In this document: in pieces, positions 58,517-64,000 of the stretch | Layout: the number at the start of each line of letters is the position of its first letter | Numbering within the stretch: the first letter of the stretch is position 1 | Origin: Prochlorococcus sp. scB243_495K23 | Lineage (GTDB): Bacteria > Cyanobacteriota > Cyanobacteriia > PCC-6307 > Cyanobiaceae | Assembly (NCBI GenBank): GCA_000635495.1 | Contig: JFLW01000001.1 | Coordinates: 186,001 to 250,000 of the forward strand | Reading direction: 5' to 3' | Length of the DNA: 64,000 nucleotides | Program-made: the position numbers and the translations under genes | The notes under the pieces: model-generated | What the model was told of the DNA's origin: nothing | The model's input: the letters and a program-made list of their open reading frames with translations, nothing else | Database searches by the model: none

Positions 58517-60070
58517 TCAATGTAAAAAGTGTCTTTTTTGGGTAAATACCATTGAAATTCCTTTTGAATTACACATATCAATACTTTCTTGGTCTCTTAG
58601 ACTTCCTCCAGGTTGAATAATAGCTTTTATTCCATATTTATTTGCAAGTTCTACAGTATCTGCAAATGGAAAAAACCCATCGCTGGCCAAAACAGCATCA
58701 GTACATAATCTTCCAGCTGCTTCTAATGCGATTTTTGCTGCTCCAACTCTATTCATTTGTCCAGCTCCAATACCAATAGTTTTTTGGTCTTTTGCAATAA
58801 CAATGGCATTAGATTTCACGTGTTTGCAAATTTTCCATGCAAAATTTAGATCTAAGTTAATTTGATTACTAGGATTTTTATTAGTTACTGAAATCCAATT
58901 TTCAGTTTTTTCTTCACTATCGTCAGTATTTTGAACTAGTAATCCTCCCATTATTGACTTAGTAGAATTTTGATTCTTTTTTGGAAGTTGATCTTTTGAA
59001 AACTTTAAAATTCTTAAATTCTTTTTAATTTTTAAAATTTCTAAAGCTTCCTCATCAAAAGATGGAGCGACGACACACTCTAAGAAAATATCTTTGAGGT
59101 GAATTGCGGTCTCACTATCAACATTTGAATTAAAAGCAACTATTCCTCCAAATGCACTAATTGAGTCGCATTCCAAAGCATTCAAAAATGCTTTGGAAGC
59201 TGAATTACTTATAGAGGCACCACAAGGATTATTGTGTTTTAAAATAACAGAGGCAAAGATGTTGTTTGTAAGTTCATCTTTTTCTGAGTAGCCAAATTCT
59301 AAAACTGTTGAAAGTGCCGACTCTAGATCTAATAGATTGTTATAACTTAAGTCTTTTCCTTGTAATTGTTCTGCTGAGTTCCATCCAATGTTACTTAAAC
59401 CATACCAGAAAGCTTTTTGATGTGGATTTTCCCCATATCTTAAGGTTTTGATTAGTGGATAAGATTCAATATATTTGGAAGATTGTAAATCTCTTTCTTT
59501 TCTTATCCAATTAGATATTGCAGTGTCATAGTCTGCTGTATGTTGAAAAGCTTCAAGGGCTAATTTTGCTTTATATGAGTCTTTCAATTCACCTTTTTTA
59601 CTTTCTTCAAGAAAATTTTGATACTGACTAGGATCTACTAAAACGGAGACATCTCTATGATTTTTAGCAGCAGAACGAATCATAGATGGCCCTCCGATAT
59701 CTATATTTTCAATAGCATCTTCCCATTTAGCTCCCTGATCTATAGTTTTTTTAAAAGGATATAAATTTACAACTACTAAGTCTATTAATTCAAGATTGTT
59801 AGCTTCTATATCTTTTTTATGTTCCTCATCAGTTCTTTTAGCTAATATTCCCCCGTGTATTTTTGGATGTAAAGTTTTAACTCTTCCCCCAAGAATTTCT
59901 GGAGAATTAGTAAAATCAGCAACTTTAATAACTGGAATTTTAGCCTCTATAAGATGTTTGGCAGTGCCTCCACTTGATAGAATTTTATAATTCAATTGCT
60001 CTACCAATTCCTTACAAAATGGGATTAAATTTTTTTTATCAGTGACACTTACTAAAGCTAATGGAGACAT
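58517..60070 (-). CDS. purH: Bifunctional AICAR transformylase / IMP cyclohydrolase
   Basis: The last two steps of IMP synthesis. 517 residues. The N-terminal cyclohydrolase part (methylglyoxal-synthase-like fold) has ILSSGGTAKHLIEA and GGRVKTLHPKIHGGIL; the C-terminal transformylase has LRYGENPHQKAFW, KHNNPCGAS and GAGQMNRVGAAKIA. It converges with the DoxX gene with a 1-base gap. Confidence 0.97.
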   Translation of the reverse strand: MSPLALVSVTDKKNLIPFCKELVEQLNYKILSSGGTAKHLIEAKIPVIKVADFTNSPEILGGRVKTLHPKIHGGILAKRTDEEHKKDIEANNLELIDLVVVNLYPFKKTIDQGAKWEDAIENIDIGGPSMIRSAAKNHRDVSVLVDPSQYQNFLEESKKGELKDSYKAKLALEAFQHTADYDTAISNWIRKERDLQSSKYIESYPLIKTLRYGENPHQKAFWYGLSNIGWNSAEQLQGKDLSYNNLLDLESALSTVLEFGYSEKDELTNNIFASVILKHNNPCGASISNSASKAFLNALECDSISAFGGIVAFNSNVDSETAIHLKDIFLECVVAPSFDEEALEILKIKKNLRILKFSKDQLPKKNQNSTKSIMGGLLVQNTDDSEEKTENWISVTNKNPSNQINLDLNFAWKICKHVKSNAIVIAKDQKTIGIGAGQMNRVGAAKIALEAAGRLCTDAVLASDGFFPFADTVELANKYGIKAIIQPGGSLRDQESIDMCNSKGISMVFTQKRHFLH

Positions 60071-60103
60071 TATGGGAAAGTTTACTTACTTAAGAATATA
60101 AAC

Positions 60104-60721
60104 ATGAAATATGCTATCAATCATGAATTTGTCTCGATTAGCTCTCAAACTGCAACTCATAGAATTATTTTGATGCATGGTTGGGGAGCTGATTCAGATG
60201 ACCTTTTAACATTTGGAAAGGAGATGACTGAAAAAATAAATCTTGATTTTGAGGTAATTTCTTTGAGGGCTCCTAGATTACACCCAAGCGGTCAGGGAAG
60301 ACAGTGGTATGGATTATATCCACATGATTGGAATGGAGCTGAGGTTGAAGTAAATAAACTTTTAGTTACATTAAAAAATTTTGATACTGATAAGATTCCA
60401 CTAAGAAAAACAATTTTGTTAGGGTTCTCTCAGGGGGCGGCGATGGCAATTGATGCTGGATTTAAGTTTAATTTTGGATTAATTGTTGCTTGTAGTGGTT
60501 ATCCTCACCCCAACTGGTCCCCAGGAGAAAAATTCTCGCCATTAATTATTAGTCATGGTTTATTTGATGACGTTGTGCCTATAGATGCCTCTAGGACTAT
60601 TTATGAAAAGGTAAAGAATAAGTCTTCTAAATTTTGTGAATTATTAGAATTTGATGGATTTCATCAAATTGATTCAAATTTAATTAATTTTATAAGTTCA
60701 AATATAAGTAATATTTTTTAA
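60104..60721 (+). CDS. Alpha/beta-hydrolase, phospholipase/carboxylesterase family
   Basis: 205 residues with the oxyanion segment ILMHGWGADSDDLL, nucleophile elbow GFSQGAAMA (Ser), Asp in SHGLFDDVVP, and His in FDGFHQI. It matches the acyl-protein thioesterase/carboxylesterase family (YpfH-like). The substrate is unknown. It is divergent from purH with 33 bases between starts. Its stop overlaps the convergent DUF3155 gene by four bases. Confidence 0.8.
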   Translation: MKYAINHEFVSISSQTATHRIILMHGWGADSDDLLTFGKEMTEKINLDFEVISLRAPRLHPSGQGRQWYGLYPHDWNGAEVEVNKLLVTLKNFDTDKIPLRKTILLGFSQGAAMAIDAGFKFNFGLIVACSGYPHPNWSPGEKFSPLIISHGLFDDVVPIDASRTIYEKVKNKSSKFCELLEFDGFHQIDSNLINFISSNISNIF

Positions 60722-61086
60722 ACAAAAGCGTATTCATATTCTTCAATCTCTTCCCAATCATCTGCAGTCAGTTCTAGACCCTCAAATATTTTTTCTTCAC
60801 CAATTCCTTCAACTACAACTTTTAGTGATGGAAATAGAAAATGATTTTCTTCAGCATATTGGGCGCTAAATAATCCTTTTTCACCCCAAAAAAATCTATC
60901 GGTGGTGTGTTCATTTCTTCTTACATTAAAAACTGATGGCGCAGAGAGACCATTTTCAGCTATAAATCTTCTTGCTGCTGTAACTGGTTTATGTTTGCCA
61001 GTTTCGATATGATAAATAGGAACATGTGCCATTACTCTTTGGCCAGCCAATCTTCTTCTGCTGATTCTTTTTCTTTTTTTTGACAT
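60718..61086 (-). CDS. DUF3155-family protein
   Basis: 122 residues with a very basic N-terminus (SKKRKRISRRRLAGQRVMAHVP) and an acidic C-terminus (DDWEEIEEYEYAF). This charge split and the KPVTAARRFIAENG block mark the cyanobacteria-only DUF3155. Nucleic-acid or ribosome binding is a guess from the basic head. Confidence 0.78.
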   Translation of the reverse strand: MSKKRKRISRRRLAGQRVMAHVPIYHIETGKHKPVTAARRFIAENGLSAPSVFNVRRNEHTTDRFFWGEKGLFSAQYAEENHFLFPSLKVVVEGIGEEKIFEGLELTADDWEEIEEYEYAFV

Positions 61087-61185
61087 TGATTGGTACTCCT
61101 GAAATTATTAATGAGATTAGTCTTATTTATTTTTACTAATCTTATATATGTGATTTTAAATTCACTTCAAATTACATAGAGGACC

Positions 61186-61200
61186 CATCAACCCCTGATG
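61186..61200. other. Small hairpin in a GC-richer island of the spacer
   Basis: CATCA, loop ACCCC, TGATG. It lies in the 252-base spacer between the DUF3155 gene and the sensor kinase, next to a second GC-richer block (about 61232-61253). The spacer holds no convincing ORF. Confidence 0.3.
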
Positions 61201-61338
61201 TAGCTTAAAATATGATTAAATATTCATATTTAAGGCTGGCTAACGTCAGACCTCTTTATATATCTTAATACTTTTTTCATATTTTACAAGCCCTTTTTCA
61301 AGTTTTTTTTAAAAAAATTTCTCAAAATTTCATTAATC

Positions 61339-62475
61339 ATGAATCTTTCAAAAAAATTTGAAGAATTAATTTTAAAACAGCTAGAGAGTTTTGGTTGCTC
61401 AATGGGCGTGACTAATTTAGTTATGTATCTTGCTTCAGCTAAGCAAGGAACTAAAGCATCTTTTGAAATGATTGGTCAATGGCCGCAAATTGATCGGATA
61501 CTTACTTCAATAGAAGATGATCCTTCACTAAAGGTTTCATCGCCTAATAGAAGATGGTACCCGCTACAAGAAAACGATATTCTACTTGGTGTCCTTCGGG
61601 TAGAAACTGATTTGAAAGGGGGGAATTGGCCAGTATCTCTCGACTCTAGATTAAAAGCTCTATCAATATCTTTAGCTAAATGTGTCTCTATCGAATTAGA
61701 ACGTCAAAATAAAAATGAAGAAGTCAATTATTTAAAAAATCAGGTCAATGTCATAATTCATCAATTAAGGAATCCATTAGCTGCTATTAGAACATACGCA
61801 AAATTATTAATAAAAAGACTTGGTTCAGATGATGATTCTATTGAAATAGTCGAACGCATGATAATAGAGCAAAAACAAATTAATCAATATATGGATTCTT
61901 TTGCTCAATTTAATTCACCTATTCAACTTCCTCTTGAAATTGGAGAGGAAAGATTATTATTACCACCAAATTTAGATAATAAAAAGGTAATAACTGTTCA
62001 GAGTTTATTAAGGCCAATATTAGAAAGGGGTAAAGCTAATGCGGACTTAGAGAATAGAGATTGGACTGAACCTTCTCTTTGGCCAGATTGGACTATTTCG
62101 CCATTAAAAGCAAAATATGCTGTAATTGCTGAAATTGTGGCAAATCTATTAGAAAATGCGTTTAAATATGCCCAAAAAGATGCTGAAATTGGGCTCGCAA
62201 TTACGAGTAATGGACTCTGTATATTTGATGATGGTAAAAAAATAACCAAAAATGAAAACGAGAAAATTTTTGAAAAAGGTTTTAGAGGATCTGCTGCTAA
62301 AAAAAAGGAAGGCACTGGTGTGGGACTTTTCTTGGCGAGGAAATTAGCAAAACAAATTGGAGGAGATTTGAGATTGCTGGAAAATAACTCGGTAGATAAT
62401 ACTGAGAAATCAAAAAATCTTAAGAAGAAAAATATTTTTTATTTAGAACTACCTATAAAAGAATTGCATGCATAA
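61339..62475 (+). CDS. Sensor histidine kinase, Hik2/CSK-like
   Basis: 378 residues with no membrane segment. A GAF-like sensor domain (about 10-130) is followed by a HisKA helix with phospho-His in VIIHQLRNPLAAIRTYAKLL (about 146) and a HATPase domain: N box EIVANLLENAFKYA, G1 IFDDGKKI, G2 GTGVGLFLARKLAKQIGG. The HQLRNPL H-box and soluble GAF architecture resemble cyanobacterial Hik2, relative of the chloroplast sensor kinase that couples photosynthetic redox state to gene expression. That identity is inferred. No response-regulator gene is adjacent. The last bases overlap the end of cobS. Confidence 0.78.
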   Translation: MNLSKKFEELILKQLESFGCSMGVTNLVMYLASAKQGTKASFEMIGQWPQIDRILTSIEDDPSLKVSSPNRRWYPLQENDILLGVLRVETDLKGGNWPVSLDSRLKALSISLAKCVSIELERQNKNEEVNYLKNQVNVIIHQLRNPLAAIRTYAKLLIKRLGSDDDSIEIVERMIIEQKQINQYMDSFAQFNSPIQLPLEIGEERLLLPPNLDNKKVITVQSLLRPILERGKANADLENRDWTEPSLWPDWTISPLKAKYAVIAEIVANLLENAFKYAQKDAEIGLAITSNGLCIFDDGKKITKNENEKIFEKGFRGSAAKKKEGTGVGLFLARKLAKQIGGDLRLLENNSVDNTEKSKNLKKKNIFYLELPIKELHA

Positions 62476-63193
62476 ATAACATTGCAGTTTCAACTAGAAC
62501 AACACTTGCACCGCATGCATCTCCATTAAAGCCTCCAATTTTATTACCCAGTATGTTTGGGATACAATAGCTTAGAAAAATACCAATCAAAATAAGAATT
62601 AAAAATTTAATTAATATTGCTTGGGATGTAATTGAAACAAATTGGTATGCAATGAAAATTAAAAGAAAAATAATTGAGATCAAAGATTCTTTTTTAAATC
62701 CATTCCAAAACTTTTTGTGACTAACAGATTTTTTCTTATAACTCATATATTTAAACTTTTCTATAAAAAATAAATTTGAAAATCTTCCCCAAAATAAGCA
62801 TATAGGTAAAACAAAAATTACTAGGTTTTGAATCTTCAGTATGCAAGCAATTTGAATTAAAGTTATAAAAACTAAAGCTTGAACGCCAAAGGAACCAACT
62901 TTACTGTCTTTCATGGCTTTTAAACGTTTCTTTTTACCCGCAAAAATACCATCGAAAGTATCCATTAAACCATCAATATGTAGACCACCAGTAATTAAAT
63001 ATCCTGAAGCCAAACAAATTAATGCAGATGCATAAATTGACCAAGAGTTTGTTGTTAAAAAAAGAAAAATATAACTCTGTATTGTTCCAATCAAAAATCC
63101 TAAAGGCGGGGCAAATTGTGCAATATTCTTAAATTCGGGATTAATTAAAGGTATCTTTGGAAATGTTGTATAGAAAATCCAAGATCCTGCCAA
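62453..63193 (-). CDS. cobS: Adenosylcobinamide-GDP ribazoletransferase
   Basis: Joins the lower ligand to adenosylcobinamide-GDP in corrinoid synthesis. 246 residues, about six membrane segments, and the family motif GGLHIDGLMDTFDGIFAGKKKRLKAMKDSKVGSFG, given here as the 70-105 region. Marine picocyanobacteria use this route to make pseudocobalamin. It overlaps the end of the sensor kinase gene by 23 bases, tail-to-tail, and is divergent from tgt. Confidence 0.92.
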   Translation of the reverse strand: MAGSWIFYTTFPKIPLINPEFKNIAQFAPPLGFLIGTIQSYIFLFLTTNSWSIYASALICLASGYLITGGLHIDGLMDTFDGIFAGKKKRLKAMKDSKVGSFGVQALVFITLIQIACILKIQNLVIFVLPICLFWGRFSNLFFIEKFKYMSYKKKSVSHKKFWNGFKKESLISIIFLLIFIAYQFVSITSQAILIKFLILILIGIFLSYCIPNILGNKIGGFNGDACGASVVLVETAMLFMHAILL

Positions 63194-63291
63194 ATTTTTT
63201 ATTAAATATTTTTTGATGAGATAAAAATAGATTCAGTATTAAATAATAGGGTAAATTGATTAAAAAGATTCAAAAAATTTTATAAATTATC

Positions 63292-64000
63292 GTGTTTGAA
63301 TTTGAAATTACATCGAATTGCAGTAATACAGCTGCAAGAACTGGTATATTTCATACACCAAATGGTCAGGTAAACACACCAAAATTTATGCCTGTGGGTA
63401 CTTTGGCAACGGTTAAAGGAATTTCATCTAAGCAGTTAACCTCTACAGGATCAGAAATGATTCTTTCAAATACCTTTCATCTTCATTTACAACCTGGAGA
63501 AAAACTAGTTAAAGAATCTGGCGGAATACATAAGTTCATGAATTGGCCGAAGCCTATTCTTTCTGATTCAGGGGGGTATCAAGTTTTTAGTTTGGCCAAA
63601 TTAAATAATATTTCTGATAAAGGCGTGGAATTTAAAAATCCAAGAGATGGTAGTCATGTTTTCTTATCACCTGAAAAAGTAATACAGATTCAAATGGATC
63701 TTGGATCGGATGTTGCGATGGCTTTTGATCATTGTCCTCCGCATACAGCTAACGAAAATGATATTGAGGACTCTTTACAAAGAACTCATTCATGGTTGCA
63801 AAAATGTGTTGAGACTCATCAGAAATCCAATCAAGCATTATTCGGTATAGTTCAAGGTGGAAAGTATCCTAGATTGAGAGAATACAGTGCAAAATATACA
63901 AGTTCTTTTGATCTTCCTGGAATAGCGGTGGGAGGTGTAAGTGTTGGCGAGGCAGTCGAAGAAATACATAGTGTAATTAATTACGTCCCGAAATTCTTAC
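63292..64000 (+). CDS. tgt: Queuine tRNA-ribosyltransferase (3' end outside window)
   Basis: Exchanges guanine for a queuosine precursor at position 34 of tRNAs. The first 236 codons are visible. [25 protein letters not shown], the active-site [11 protein letters not shown], and [14 protein letters not shown] are family signatures. The start is GTG at 63292, since no ATG precedes the FEFEITS start. The gene is cut by the right edge. Confidence 0.95.
   Translation, partial: MFEFEITSNCSNTAARTGIFHTPNGQVNTPKFMPVGTLATVKGISSKQLTSTGSEMILSNTFHLHLQPGEKLVKESGGIHKFMNWPKPILSDSGGYQVFSLAKLNNISDKGVEFKNPRDGSHVFLSPEKVIQIQMDLGSDVAMAFDHCPPHTANENDIEDSLQRTHSWLQKCVETHQKSNQALFGIVQGGKYPRLREYSAKYTSSFDLPGIAVGGVSVGEAVEEIHSVINYVPKFL

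Overview
The window is a 64 kb piece of a cyanobacterial chromosome. It is very AT-rich, tightly packed, and rich in photosystem genes (psbA, psbO, psbH, psbN, psbI), carbon-uptake genes (sbtA/sbtB, a SulP transporter), cp12, crtR, ntcA, amt1, an OstA/LptD-like protein and many small cyanobacteria-only families (DUF2555, DUF3084, DUF3146, DUF3155, DUF3177, DUF3181, DUF3769, Ycf20). Base composition, very short intergenic gaps and gene content point to a high-light-adapted Prochlorococcus. That assignment is an inference from content and order; no 16S or ITS sequence is present.

Layout. 1-7 kb: nusG and secE (translation/secretion cluster), a ClpB2-type unfoldase, enolase, and a UbiB/ABC1 kinase coupled to a small coiled-coil protein. 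7-12 kb: an odd thioredoxin-reductase-like flavoprotein facing an inorganic-carbon operon read bicA-like > sbtA > sbtB, then hemB. 12-18 kb: VOC protein, mutS2, obg, cp12, a glutathionyl transferase, an aspartoacylase-like hydrolase. 18-26 kb: psbA with a structured leader, aroC, eda, ftsH, sat and psbO, which groups D1, the FtsH-type repair protease and the oxygen-evolving-complex protein. 26-36 kb: coaBC, pyrB, an alkyladenine glycosylase, gatC, crtR, tRNA-Leu, ileS. 36-44 kb: trmB, glmM, a thioredoxin-like protein, thyX/dcd/cobO-like, ntcA with its own NtcA-type promoter, DUF3084, a YqgF-like nuclease, pth. 44-52 kb: psbH, psbN, psbI, an OstA-like outer-membrane protein, leuCD, cinA, glyA, tRNA-Arg. 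52-64 kb: murJ, sfsA, amt1 behind a perfect NtcA box, ispH, DoxX, purH, a serine esterase, DUF3155, a Hik2/CSK-like sensor kinase, cobS and the start of tgt.

Working together. ntcA and amt1 both carry NtcA-type promoters, so nitrogen control and ammonium uptake are linked. The SulP/SbtA/SbtB operon supplies bicarbonate, and CP12 gates the Calvin cycle by redox state. thyX, dcd, a CobO-like protein and cobS fit dNTP synthesis that depends on flavin and cobalamin.

I found no rRNA, insertion sequence, prophage, CRISPR array or defence island. The most unusual signals are: a thioredoxin-reductase-like protein that has lost the NADPH-binding motifs; two nearby genes (alkyladenine glycosylase and crtR) whose conserved N-termini are open but have no ATG/GTG/TTG; a CobO-like protein without a recognisable P-loop; a 42-codon conserved-looking ORF in the psbA upstream region; and a one-heptad tandem duplication in the ClpB2 middle domain.
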